From: Magnaporthiopsis rhizophila
Taxonomy: Eukaryota; Ascomycota; Sordariomycetes; Magnaporthales; Magnaporthaceae
Direction: 5' to 3'
Length of the DNA stretch: 64,000 bases
NCBI GenBank assembly: GCA_003049465.1
Contig: PYSS01000043.1
Span: forward strand, 124,001 to 188,000
Both the position numbers and the translations under genes were made by a program. Shown here one piece after another: positions 1-10,616 of the stretch (positions are counted from its first letter, which is position 1; each line of letters begins with the position of its first letter). The notes beneath the pieces are model-generated. The model did not search any database and was not told the DNA's origin. It worked only from the letters and a program-made list of their open reading frames with translations.

Positions 1-842
1 GCCGGCCAGTCAGTCGCGAGGGGTCCCCAACGCGGAGGAAAAGCGAGACCCAAAGCAAAGAGTACTGACACCAGCAACACCCAGATTCTCAATGGCCGGG
101 ATTCGGTGTCCTACAAGGTGGGCGGTTCCCCCAGGAGAAAGAGTGGGATTGATATCAATTCTGCTCCACGGTCAAAGTGTAGTATCTGCCCTTTTCGCGC
201 GACATACCTCGAAGGTCGAGCTCTCGCTCCTTCAGAGGGTTGATGTAGGAGAGAGAGTTGTTGATCAGGTCGGCGGTCAACCTCATGGCGGCGGTCGTGT
301 GGCGTGTACTGCTTTACCTTGGTCTGCAGCTATCGATTGGTCGATCGGCCCGGTCGTTTGCCAGGTCGTGAGCGTCGGAGGCTCTAGACGGGGGGATCCA
401 GGCAAAACGGTCGCGTCGCGAGGCTGGCGCGTGGTGCAGAAATTCCACCGTCGTTTGCTTTGCAAGGCTGCTGCTTGTGGTGGGTGGGTGGGTGGGGGTG
501 GGGTGTTACTGTGCGGGGCGACAGGTGCGTGCCCCTGTCGGCACGCTAACTGCTTGCAAGTTCGCTCGAGCATCCAATATCCATCCAAGAACCCAAGACG
601 AAGTGAGGAATAAAAATACACGGACAGTTGAGCTCCCATCTTATTCGAAGGTACTTGCAGAATAAGCAATTCCTCTATAAATACCGCGCCGCGATATAGG
701 CCTAGATGTCTATCCGAAGGGTATCGATGTAAACAAATATACCAGCCCAGGAGTAACCCTGCCACAACAACCAACGTTCTACAGGAGGGATATAGGAAAT
801 ATCTGGAAAGAATAGGTAGCTCCAAGACCAGGCGGCTTGGCT
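1..842. other. No supported gene
   Basis: Open frames on both strands here are short, mutually overlapping and show no recognisable family. The stretch lies downstream of the TMEM42-like gene on the minus strand, so it probably contains that gene's 3' UTR and flanking spacer. Nothing else is recognisable. Confidence 0.5.
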
Positions 843-2159
843 TCACCTTTGATGAACCCGGTTCAGATCCCCAAGCTGAAGGACGTCTTCCTCATCGTCG
901 TCCTTCTCTACCGGTGTCACCGTACCGTCAACCTGTGGGATCGCCTCGTAGTCGCTACGACCGCTCTCAGCCTCAGATATGGCATCGGCTTCGGCATCGT
1001 CGTGGGCTGCACCTCCACCAGCGGACCCCTCGTCCTTGCGGCCGATGATGACGTTCCCTGCCACCAGCATCGAGGCACCGAGCCACCACAGTGGTGGCAG
1101 GGACTCAGAGAAGATGATGAGTCCGAGCAGAGCTGTCAGGACAAAGTTTGACGACGTATTCATGATTGACACCTGCGTCGTCGAGTGGCCGCGGGAGAGG
1201 GCCTGGGTGAAGAGTGTCCACATCTGGAAGCCGGGAGATATCAGTATCTAGAGTGTCATGTGCGGGTCACACGTGTAGTCGTGCAGGGCGACAACGCGGA
1301 GAGCACAGAAGCGTTATGCTCTTTCTTGGCAGGAGCACAGGATGTAAGTGAAGCAGGGCGGAGTTCCCCAATTGGAAAGTATCTTACCACGCCATTGAAT
1401 GCAAGATTTAGCCCGAAAAAGGTCTGGCGCATAAATGTGTGTCTTGTTAGAATTCGCTGCACCTTATCGTTCTTCGATTCCAAAATCCACCCGAATCGAG
1501 GTTCACGACAGCGATGACCAGTCAGGGGAAAAGATACAGTTACTTACAGCGCGCACGATGAGTTCGACAGCTCCCTCGGCTCTCGACAGTCCCAGAAAAC
1601 CGGCCATATGATGTGATAAGCTCGTGGTGAGGTCGTTGGTCGTTCTGCCACCGATGAGAGAGTCATGAGCCCAACCCACGATAAAATGCTGCCCAGGAGC
1701 ACAGGTTTGCATAAACAGACCAAGAAAAGCATCTTCATGGCGATGTGTCCTGAGCGGAAAAGTCGGATTGAGGGGAAGGGGGCGAACTCACAGCTTGGCC
1801 ATAACACCGTTCAGCGCAGCGCAAGTGCCGCTGGCGATGGCGTAGACGATCCATTGGTTCCTTTGGCTCCAGGCCAGGGGACTAGTGGCCGCCGTCGCCG
1901 AATCCAAATCGTGTGAGGTCTCTCGGTCCGCTTCATCGAGAAGTGGGCTGCGTTCGGATGCCGACGATGGATCCATCTTGCTTTTCTGGTTGCGGCGCCG
2001 ATGCACCGCCGCATCAACGCTGGCGTTGCCACCAGGAACCTTGCTCCGGCCAGATACGGCTGCCGCTTCCTCCTGTGGCCCCTCGCCGGATGTGGATATG
2101 GATATGGAGGGAGCGTCAGGGGCTGGGGCGGGAGCGGGATCCCGCTGTTGTTGGCTCAT
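843..2159 (-). CDS. TMEM42-like EamA/DMT membrane protein
   Basis: Predicted multi-spanning membrane protein of the drug/metabolite transporter superfamily, closest to fungal TMEM42-like proteins; the substrate is unknown. I read four exons: 2159-1792, 1644-1548, 1423-1388 and 1223-843, giving 293 aa. The junctions use GTGAGT, GTAAGT and GTAAGA donors and CAG acceptors, and the frame is continuous through all of them. The first 90 or so residues are a polar Pro/Ser-rich cytosolic extension with an SERSPLL motif. Membrane segments follow (NQWIVYAIASGTCAALNG; TFFGLNLAFNGV joined to MWTLFTQALS; a final hydrophobic pair), ending in a polar acidic tail. The NTSSNFVLTALLG and SESLPPLWWLGA motifs are typical of the TMEM42 branch. 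The ATG at 2159 is the first in frame after a stop-free leader; the longer reading above it would start upstream at a non-ATG codon. Confidence 0.85.
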
Positions 2160-3178
2160 GTTGGGCAGAGTGGGAGAACAACAAACAGCAGGGCACGCCA
2201 GATTAAAGCAAGGGGTGGGCCGGCGGGAACAACCAGACGGAAGCAGGGAAAGGACAATGGTGGCGTGCACACAGTCAGCGGTTTAGTCCAGGGGGTGGAG
2301 GCATGACAGGTTGGGACTCAGCCTGGCAGTGCAAAAGCGAGACAAAAAAAAATCCACTGCCGATCGTGGTTGTCAACGACTCGTCCGAAACAAGCACGCG
2401 CCAGTGTCGCAGTCGTTCGTTGGTCCCCTGGTCCCGGCCCTGCGCTAGCCTGGAACGTGCAGCGCTGTCTGGCCGGAACTGGCCAAGGCGGATCGACAAG
2501 GGGCAGTCCGCAAGCGGGCTGCATGTGCATTTTGCAACCCTCCCGTCTGTGCCGCACCGCTGTCGAAACGGGTAAGCTCTCAGCATCCTCCCGTCCAATC
2601 TGGCAACTCCTGTGCTAGGTATTCTAGGACATTTGCCTTGACTGCGCCGGGCCAAGCCCGAAATGAGAAAGCTGAATTGAACGTTGCACGTATTGTATCT
2701 CACCACATCATCCACACTGCAATTGAGGCGTATGTACGTATGGTATGCAGATTGCGCGAGTCGTTCATGGGCCGGTGCTGAGTTGACCGTCGCATTGTTG
2801 GAAAAGAGGAGCAGGAGCATTGCTTTGGCGTCCATTGTGTGGTCTAAAGCCTAAGTATGATGGGTAGTATGGCGATGGTGACATTATATCCTCTCGGAAT
2901 CCGAGACATTTCGAGCAATAATAAGAACATTTGGCACTAGCAACAGAGATGGTCTAATGGAGTGCTACTCCTTTATCAAGTTTCGTGAGTGAGGGAGATT
3001 TAGATATCGAATCAATTTTGTTGGTCGTCGGTTGGCTGTTTTCCAGGAAGTGGTCAAATCCCTCTCCCATTGGGTTGAGACTTCCAAGTGACAAAATCGG
3101 CAACCCCGACAATATCTTGCGCGCACCAATCAAAACCATGCGCAACGGCAACGAGTGAGATCGTCTACACCAGGCGCT
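2160..3178. other. Intergenic, divergent promoter region
   Basis: This spacer separates the TMEM42-like gene from the plus-strand cysteine-rich locus, so it should hold the upstream regions of both. Open frames on both strands are short and without family resemblance. I see no repeat or RNA gene. Confidence 0.45.
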
Positions 3179-4155
3179 ATGCCTAAACACACCGCTTTCC
3201 CAGCCGTCAAAGCCGGCAAACGCCGTCATGTCGAGCGCCTGTACGGAAACTTGATCCATTTCCTTCAAGGCGGCTAGGTTCCTTTTACTAACCACTGTAT
3301 TCCCTCGTTAGCGTTACCCGCGATCCCGACGAGTGGTGCTCGACCTGTATCCGCGAGGCGTGTAACCGACGAGACCCGCGTATTATCTGTCGCGATGATA
3401 AAAGTACGCCTCATCCGAATCCCATATATACCATACCTACCTACGCTACCAGCTTTTACTAATAAAGTTAATGGCAGACGGCCACAGCCAAAAGTGTACA
3501 TACTGTCGTGATCGTAAAAAAACGGGCTGCGAGCACAACACCGTAAACACGGCTCTTGGCGCCCAAGTCGTCCAGCTGGGCGACCCGCTCCGGGCTGCCG
3601 AGGATGAGCTCAACGAGAATCGTGCTTATCTTGCCTCGCTTTCGGATCTGTCTCCTACCGACAACGTAATCCGATTTGCTCTTCAACCTCTAGTGTCATA
3701 TCCTGCTAACACAACCGGCACAGACTCGCGGCGACGCCACGGCGCTTTTGAACGAGGCTAAAACCTGTTGCGAGGCCGCTCATGCAGCCTTTGGCCAGAA
3801 GTGCGAGGAGTAGTGCGACCTCGCGCCGACGGCTCGGCGGGGCAATCAGGCGTCGCTGCCGGCGCCTGCCGAAGGCACGCAGCATGGCGCCGAAGCGATA
3901 CAGCCCAACGACGGCGCAGCCCAGCAGGACGGCGTCTTGAGTGCCCGGCTTCGCGACTGCCTGATCGTGTGGGTGGCGCGGGCTGTCTACGAGTTTGGTG
4001 CGGAAGCGTTGTCTCGCGGCTGGGGTGAGGGCAGCACCATCCTTGATGTGTGGGATCAGCCGGGTGGTCTGGCCGAGCAGGTCCACGCCGCCATGACCTG
4101 CACTGCGATGGGCGCCAATAGTCATGAAGGCGAGGGTAGTGATGCAGAGGAGTGA
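3179..4155 (+). pseudogene. Cysteine-rich protein gene broken by in-frame TAG
   Basis: Four exons can be joined in one frame: 3179-3240, 3312-3403, 3478-3665 and 3724-4155. Introns have GTACGG, GTACGC and GTAATC donors, branch sites ACTAAC, ACTAAT and GCTAAC, and AG acceptors. The reading spans 257 codons but meets one TAG at 3811-3813 (codon 144); the frame then stays open for 113 more codons to a TGA at 4153. The N-terminal part has seven cysteines (30, 33, 38, 47, 58, 61, 69) in a C-x2-C ... C-x2-C arrangement after a basic segment. This suggests a metal-binding or DNA-associated module, but it is not a canonical Zn2Cys6 finger. Either the gene is a recent pseudogene (CAG to TAG would be a single C-to-T change), or a shortened 143-aa protein is still made. 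The family is uncharacterised as far as I recognise; no function is assigned. Confidence 0.55.
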
Positions 4156-4684
4156 CTACCTAAAGTCGGCTCGGTTATTGTTATGGCGTGTTGATCTTGG
4201 CTCCGCCCGTACCTGGAATCTCCTCGGTACGTTGCCCAATCGAGCCATGGGGCCGTCAACAAGCGACATGGATACACCCACTAGAACGTCAATGTGTCTG
4301 CTGCAATTTGATGTGTAGCTGATATTCTCTATAAGCTTGAGATAGACCCGCCCGGAAGTTATGCCCAACTCCGTCCCGTGAAATAAATATCTGCCATGTC
4401 TTGCCAAAACGCCGTTTCCGAAATATTCCAGTAAAAAAAATATGATCATCGCGGGGGCAGATGGCGCCCAATCAGGGCTTGTAATAATTCTGCCAGCTCG
4501 TCAACATCAGCAGCTGGTTACTCATCCCATTGTAGTCGCGTCAACCGAGTTAGGAGGCCAGGGGCGGTTTCCTTGGTGATGCGTTCTTCGATAATATACT
4601 TCCACAGCCCGGCTTTCTTCGCTTCTTTTCGGTCGTCTCTCCCATATCGCGGCTCGCATCGTCTCGCATCGCCGATATGTCCAT
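4156..4684. other. Intergenic, convergent 3' region
   Basis: This lies between the 3' ends of the cysteine-rich locus and TOA2. It holds no open frame I can support and presumably contains both 3' UTRs. Confidence 0.45.
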
Positions 4685-5327
4685 CTAAGGACCCTCGCCC
4701 GGTCGCTTCGCGTTGCAGCTGACGATCTTAATCTTGTCGGCCGTTACGGTTTGACCGCCGTTGTCCATCTTGAAGGACACATTCTTGATCAGGAACGTCC
4801 AGACATCGTCGCAGAAGCGGTAGGTGTCGAGAGAGCCCTGAAGATTCACGTCGGAGGAGAAAGAGGGGACCTTGGGGTTAGTCAGGAGTCTTCGCACGGG
4901 ATGGCTGCGCCTGTGTAGTGGTGTCTCTAGCCAGACGCCCGCGCAAGGCAAAAAGGAGGTAATCACCCTGAACGTAAGCCTGGACTTGACCTTGTCCTGC
5001 AGAGTCTCGGCAATAGCGCGATCAAAGTTTGCGACGATCTTCATGGCCAGCTGCGGATCCATGCGGTTCTCCTGGATGAGGTCATCCAGGGCATCGGTGA
5101 GAGTCATGCCGATGCTATAGATTCCGCGCATCGAGCCGGTTAGCAAACGTGTCCTACGGCCCTGGTGGCATGGACAGAGAGCGATAGACACAGCTATTGC
5201 ACCAACGCCCGCTGCGCCGGAACCAGGTGCGCCCATGAGGTTACAAAGGAACCATTCAGTAGATGGAGTGAATGTACCTGCTACGGCGATAAAGCTCGTA
5301 GAACGTGGACTGGGCGCCGGTCGCCAT
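4685..5327 (-). CDS. Transcription initiation factor IIA small subunit
   Basis: Gamma (small) subunit of TFIIA, which stabilises TBP on the TATA box during RNA polymerase II initiation in the nucleus. Three exons, 5327-5278, 5114-4967 and 4837-4685, encode 116 aa, the usual family length. The protein starts MATGAQSTFYELYRRSSIG and continues with the conserved helical segment containing TLTDALDDLI and MDPQLAMKIVANFD. The C-terminal beta-barrel part has DTYRFCDDVWTFLIKN and ADKIKIVSCNAK. The second junction joins TFR to GSLDTYRF, where other fungi have TFKGHLDTYRF, so the frame is secure. The gene is divergent from VMA16, with 394 bases between start codons. Confidence 0.96.
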
Positions 5328-5721
5328 GGTCGCTTGTCTTGCTGGTGATCGGGCCGGCCTTTCCTTGCGTTTGGGTGGCACGCGCAAGAGTTGGCGGATG
5401 GGCGGCCAGGTCGGTACTATTTATTGGGTTGAGGACTGGGAGGCTGAAGTCACAGGGTCGATGCTCAAACGATGTTCCAGGCAGGCAGCCTTTGCCAAGG
5501 CGATTACTACCGTATTGAGTGGAGATAGGCTGACAGCCACTGTGGCTGGAGCTGCAAGCTGGTGGAATCAAATGCAGGTGGCCCCTGCATCCGCCCCAGT
5601 CTCCCAGGCGGCTTGAAGCCGCTGCCGAAAGCGACCCTCCCGAACCCCGAGCTGTTGCCATGACGGCTTCATACTCCGCGACCGACAACGAAATCTAGAC
5701 ACGCACAGCACAGCCGACGCG
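5328..5721. promoter_or_regulatory. Shared TOA2/VMA16 divergent promoter
   Basis: The 394 bases between the two divergent start codons must contain both promoters and 5' leaders. No clear TATA box is visible. This is inferred from gene layout only. Confidence 0.5.
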
Positions 5722-6878
5722 ATGAGCTTGCTATATGGACTTGGGGGCACGGGATCCGCGCTGGCCGTGGTCGGGGCTTGTGAGTTGTGCCGCCTTCCAA
5801 TCGATCCCTAGCGAATGTCGCGATGACCGGGGCGAAAAGCTCCCGCACGACGCATACATCTAGATCATCGACAAGCGCTCCCCGGACTGACAATGCCGCC
5901 GCCCTCTCGCCAGATATGCTCTTTACCGGCAGCGGTGAATCCTTCGATGTACGCTCCCAGAGACACGGCTCGAATCCCCCATCCTCGCACCTCCCCGACG
6001 CGACGTTTTCGCCCTTTTCTAACACCAACCGTGTTTGCTCCAGGTCGGCGCTTTCATCGAGGATGTTTCGCCGTACGCATGGGCTAGTATGGGCATCTCG
6101 CTCTGTATCGGGCTTTCTGTTGTCGGGGCGGCTTGGTATGTGCGACACACGAGCATTGCATTGTCACTTTTGGCAATGCTCGCCCGATTCCCCCGACCGA
6201 GACCGCGGACCATTCTTTCTGGCCTTGACACGCCGCCAGTGTCCGCCATCGCCGTGATGGTGGACACGGCAGCGGCAGCTGGAATCCGCACGACGGCCGT
6301 ACAAAGACGCTGACCACCCTTGCTTTGCCGTTTCGTTGCAGGGGCATCTTCATTACCGGATCATCTATCCTAGGAGGTGGTGTCAAGGCACCTCGCATCC
6401 GGACCAAGAACCTCATCTCGATTATCTTCTGCGAAGTCGTCGCCATCTACGGCGTCATCATGGCCATCATCTTCCAGGCCAAGATCAGCGCCGTCGAGCA
6501 CGCGGACTACTACAGCGGCAACACCCTCTACACCGGATACGCCTTGTTTTGGTCCGGCCTAACTGTCGGCATGTGCAACCTGATTTGCGGCGTTGCTGTC
6601 GGCATCAACGGCAGTGGGGCCGCTCTGGCAGATGCCGCCGACCCGACCCTGTGAGTCTCCTTCACTTTCCGTTTATCCGCTCGGTGTCCTCCAGAGCAGG
6701 CGGCGGCCTCCGCCGTCTTCGATTCCACCCCGATATGCTGACCCCTTCATTCTCTTTCCAATACAGATTTGTCAAGATCCTCGTCATCGAGATTTTCAGC
6801 TCCATCCTTGGTCTCTTTGGCCTCATTGTTGGCCTTCTTACATCGAGCAAAGCGGCCGAGTTCGGGAGCCACACTTGA
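5722..6878 (+). CDS. V-type ATPase proteolipid subunit c''
   Basis: Subunit c'' of the V0 rotor of the vacuolar proton pump, carrying protons through the membrane for vacuole and Golgi acidification. Five exons, 5722-5779, 5914-5948, 6044-6135, 6342-6650 and 6767-6878, give 201 aa, near the fungal family length. The second exon is only 35 bases (YMLFTGSGESFD). Visible family motifs are VSPYAWASMGISLCIGLSVV, GIFITGSSILGGGVKAPRI, SIIFCEVVAIYGVIMAI and GLFGLIVGLLTSSKA. Glu93 in FCEVVAIYG is the buried proton-carrying glutamate of this family. Junction phases agree throughout (for example TG|G rebuilding Trp before GIFI). It is transcribed away from TOA2. Confidence 0.96.
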
Positions 6879-8389
6879 GTATGTGACCTGCGGAAAGTCG
6901 CAGTCTGTATGCTCGAGCAAAACGAAGGGCAGCCGTGAGGCTTTCAATGGTCATGCCGGAGGAATTCAGTGCACACATCTTGCACCAGACAAGCATGATG
7001 TCGTGTGCCATGTATTAAAACAAGTCAGCAGCATCTACCATGCACGCACACGGGCGTGCTGGTATGGGTCATCCAAAAGGGAGCCGGCAGGCAGGAGAGT
7101 GAGTGAGCACTACTTGTGAGGGAGTCGGGCTTACGACATAAATGGGATTTCTGAATCGATGGGGCCGGACCAAATCAGGTCCAGGCAGCAAGTAGTACGC
7201 GCATGCTTTCTTTTTTACACACATTTTTTGGTCATTGTATGCATTCATCTTGTTTTTGGTGGTACGGAGCTTCTTGAATAACGGATGGTCATCTACGGCT
7301 GTTTCCTTAGCCCTACGCGGCATTCGTTCCGTTCGTCTCTGACCACTTTTGATGATGGAAGGGGTGGAGGAACAGACTCCGAGCTGGCGTCGGAATTCCC
7401 ACTCATGACTGCGCCCTGCAGTCCATAGTTTAGCTCCCCCACCGTTTCTCGCAAAGCTTCCATCCGCGCTTACCGGATTCCCCTCTGGGGAATAACGAGC
7501 TGCACCTCCGCGAGTCCGTTAGCTAGCATCCGGAAGAGAATAACCGTCATACATGAGTGGACCGAATGTGCTCCGGAAACGTGGCACTTAGAGGCCTGGT
7601 GCGACTCGCTATTCCGATTTGCGTACCCTGCGGTGCACGGGATACCCTGGCCTGCTCGTGCCTGGCTTGTCCCTTCATTACACGAGCTGTCCGCTTGTTC
7701 TGCGTCCCGAGACAAGACAGCTGCCCGCACTTTCTGCCCTGTGTCAATCTGGAATTGACTTGAATTCTATTGCGTCCACCTCACGAGCTGAGGAAAGCTT
7801 ACCTAGGGCTACGCTGGCTGTAAGTATAAACTATCCGGCCGCCTTGGTTAGTCCGACACGGCGCAGATTTGTGTGGTTCTGTGCTCGTTGAATGCTGATC
7901 AAGATCCCAGCGCCCTCTTTTCTTTTGTTTCGTTTGCTGCTGGCCCCTCCTGCAGTCTTCCGAGACATATCCGATCGCTCTTACACCTTTCATAAAATTT
8001 TATTCCCCATCTCCTCCTGCCTGAAGCATTCCAGCTGGTCTTGGGATCCGGATACGCATTTAGCTTAGGCCAGACGCCTGGTCAAGAGGTGGCCAGAAGA
8101 ACAAAGCCGCGGGCGGTCTTCTAGACCGGCATTGCTGAATCCCGAGAGGCGCTTGGACCAGGCTCGTTGGTTTCGTCCGCCACCCTCGCGACCACGCAAA
8201 GTCTGGCTCCTCCTTCCTGGTGGCTCCGCTGTTTACCTCGCGGTAGCGATTGAGAACGTGGCGAAAGTCCCGACTAGCGCAAAAGGATACCGACGGCCCC
8301 CAGCCGAGCCATCTCGATCTCTCGAGTAGTTCGCGGCGTCGCACGGTTGGAAAGCGCCCACTATCGAATCATCTTGTAGGTCCATTTCG
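6879..8389. other. Intergenic without supported gene
   Basis: This region follows VMA16. Frames are short, unrelated to known families and scattered over both strands. I see no tRNA or repeat that I would defend. Confidence 0.45.
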
Positions 8390-8640
8390 GTTCCCACATC
8401 CCCTTGTCTGCTTTGGCATTCTGTTTTATTGTTCTTTTTTTATTCGTTCCTGTTTCCTAGGCCCTTTCCCATCCATATTGCGCTCGGGCCCTTCAGTTTT
8501 GCCCGCATCCTCACTGTTTTCCATCTTCTCTCGCTCCTTCTTTCTCATTCCGCTTGTGGGGCAACCGTGTTCTTCCCGTCCCCCCGGCGAAGCCGCGGCC
8601 CTGACACCTTTTAGCCTGCTTACCTTAGCTTGTCTCGGTC
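8390..8640 (+). promoter_or_regulatory. CT-rich promoter/leader tract
   Basis: A long pyrimidine-rich run on the plus strand (many TTC, CTT and TCC repeats) lies about 600-800 bases before the next ATG. Such tracts are common just upstream of or within 5' leaders of filamentous fungal genes. A possible leader intron follows, from the GTAGGC after 9027 to the CAG ending at 9083. Function is inferred from position and composition. Confidence 0.35.
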
Positions 8641-9210
8641 AGTCAACTCGCATTCCAATCTGCGCGCGGCGTGTCTCACCCGACACCAGAGACAGGGCTG
8701 GTTCCACCAGCCGCAAGGGACAGGCGACTCTAGCCGATACCTAGTCCGTACGGTTGCGACCTCATTTCGCAAAATTGGATTCCATCGTGTGGAGAGTCCC
8801 GGCGCCGGCCCACCCAGCATCCATCGCCACGAGGTCCAGACCTGCTACGACGCCGTCCTCTTTGTCCCTTATCTTTAGCATACCCTTTAGTTTCTCTTCC
8901 ATCCCAGATCTGGAGGTGCGCCAGAGCGCCAGCCCGAGTACAAAACAATCCACATCCACGACGCCCAAGGAAAAGCCTGCAGCCCAGACAACGCAGATTG
9001 GAACCCACATTCTCCGAACCTATCCTGTAGGCTGGCTTTCCTGTTTCTTCTATTTCTTCGATCTCTTATCTCGTTTCCCTCAGCCAACTCGGCCGTGCGG
9101 CCCATACGGAGTGCAAGCTTTTGTCTGCGAAACGCCGCATCCTACCGCTACGATCCGAACTTCGTCTCCTTGGACCCTGGAGCCCAGCGGGAGTCAGCAA
9201 CCGAGGAAGG

Positions 9211-10017
9211 ATGTCACTACGGCGGCCATCATCAATAAAGGGCGGTGGCTATGCGCCCGTCGTGCCATCGCCCCTAAATCCGACAGTTTGCGACTCCACC
9301 GATTCGAAGGAGCAGAACCACCGCCAGCGCAGGATAAGAGTTGTCGGCAGGACCGGGTCTAAGCAAAGTCCCACTGAGATGCTGTTGCGGTATAAAGCCG
9401 CTGTCGCCTTCCACGATCACTCCGCCGCCATAGAGAGGATGAGGGAATACGAAGCTCGGCAATCTCTCGACAGCGAATACTCTGTCACCGGCGACCTAGG
9501 TCTAAGCGGCACCGGCAACCCCTGCGCCAGCGAGAGCGGCAAGTCAGAAGCGTCAAGACTGTCCACAAGCGGAAATCGTCAAGAGAGACCGCGCAGCAGC
9601 GCTCGTGGCTCGGATCGATATGCCCCAATCCCTAGAGATCCCGATGTAGCAGACCTCGTCTTGAGGGTGGTCGCATCAGGGCCCAAGTGTCGGGGTCTAG
9701 GCTCGGATCTACCAAAGGGCAACAACAAAATCATCTGCACCACAACGAGTAGCGCCACCACTCTTACCTCAAAACCAACAAGAGCTGCTCTCGGCGACGG
9801 CAAGGCGGAGACAGACGTTGTCAGCGAGTTCCTGGTCGACTTCTCGGGAGTCACTATCGACACCCTGACGACGGCGGTGTTTATCGAGCAGCGTCGGACC
9901 TTCCTCGCCTGGGTGACGCCGGGCCGCATGTTTTGGCTCCTTGCCCTTATATCGATCCTTTTTATCCTGGTTTTCTACCGCCTACAGGCGCTGAGCGCAA
10001 GGTACCTCACGCCATGA
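9211..10017 (+). CDS. Uncharacterised C-terminally membrane-anchored protein
   Basis: Single open exon of 268 aa from the first in-frame ATG. The frame is open further upstream, to a TAG at 9028, but has no ATG there, so the upstream part is taken as leader. The first 220 residues are hydrophilic, rich in Ser, Arg and Gly, and probably disordered; a short helical patch around TEMLLRYKAAVAFHDHSAAI is the main ordered-looking element. Close to the C-terminus, RMFWLLALISILFILVFYRL forms one clear membrane segment followed by about a dozen residues. That topology suggests a tail-anchored protein with a cytosolic body. I recognise no domain and assign no function. A spliced upstream coding exon cannot be excluded. 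Confidence 0.6.
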   Translation: MSLRRPSSIKGGGYAPVVPSPLNPTVCDSTDSKEQNHRQRRIRVVGRTGSKQSPTEMLLRYKAAVAFHDHSAAIERMREYEARQSLDSEYSVTGDLGLSGTGNPCASESGKSEASRLSTSGNRQERPRSSARGSDRYAPIPRDPDVADLVLRVVASGPKCRGLGSDLPKGNNKIICTTTSSATTLTSKPTRAALGDGKAETDVVSEFLVDFSGVTIDTLTTAVFIEQRRTFLAWVTPGRMFWLLALISILFILVFYRLQALSARYLTP

Positions 10018-10616
10018 GCCGGGCGGGGTCAAGCGTAAACACAAAAAAGCGACCAAGGAGTACTGAAGCGGTATTTGTAAACGACCATGTGAGAGTCAAG
10101 ATGAAAACGACAGAATTAAGAGCGTGCGTGTACTACTATTGTGAAGGGCAAAGAGGGTCACTCACCCCGTTTTGTGGGAATGGGCGTTTTGGGGGTGTAT
10201 GAATATGGCAATTCGGGGAGTTTGGTGTTTTTTTTTTTTTTTTTTCTTTCTTTTCTTGTCAATACTTTGTCCACATCCCCTTTCCCTACGTGTACTGTGT
10301 CGCAGGTTGTCCGCACTCACAAAACACAGGGTGCTGGATGGAATGAGAGGAGCTTTTTGAGGAGGGATCCGCGGAGCACCTTGAGGGTTTCCTACTTTGG
10401 CGGCTACCAGTCTTCCAGTCTATACTAACACACGTCATGAACAAGAAGAGTACTCGTATATCGTCATCATCATCTAGTATCATCGCAAAAGGGGAGAAGA
10501 CGTTTTTGTTGCACCAGAGGGCGTGGCGTGGGTTAAGTAGAGATATCAATTCCTCCCAGATACGGGGGAAATAGCGAGCGGTCAATTGATAAGGGGAGAA
10601 ATGTCATGTCGTTGCT
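10018..10616. other. Convergent 3' spacer with poly-T run
   Basis: This lies between the 3' ends of the tail-anchored gene and the mitochondrial K+/H+ exchange-related gene. It contains an uninterrupted run of 18 T at 10228-10245. No gene is supported. Confidence 0.5.
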
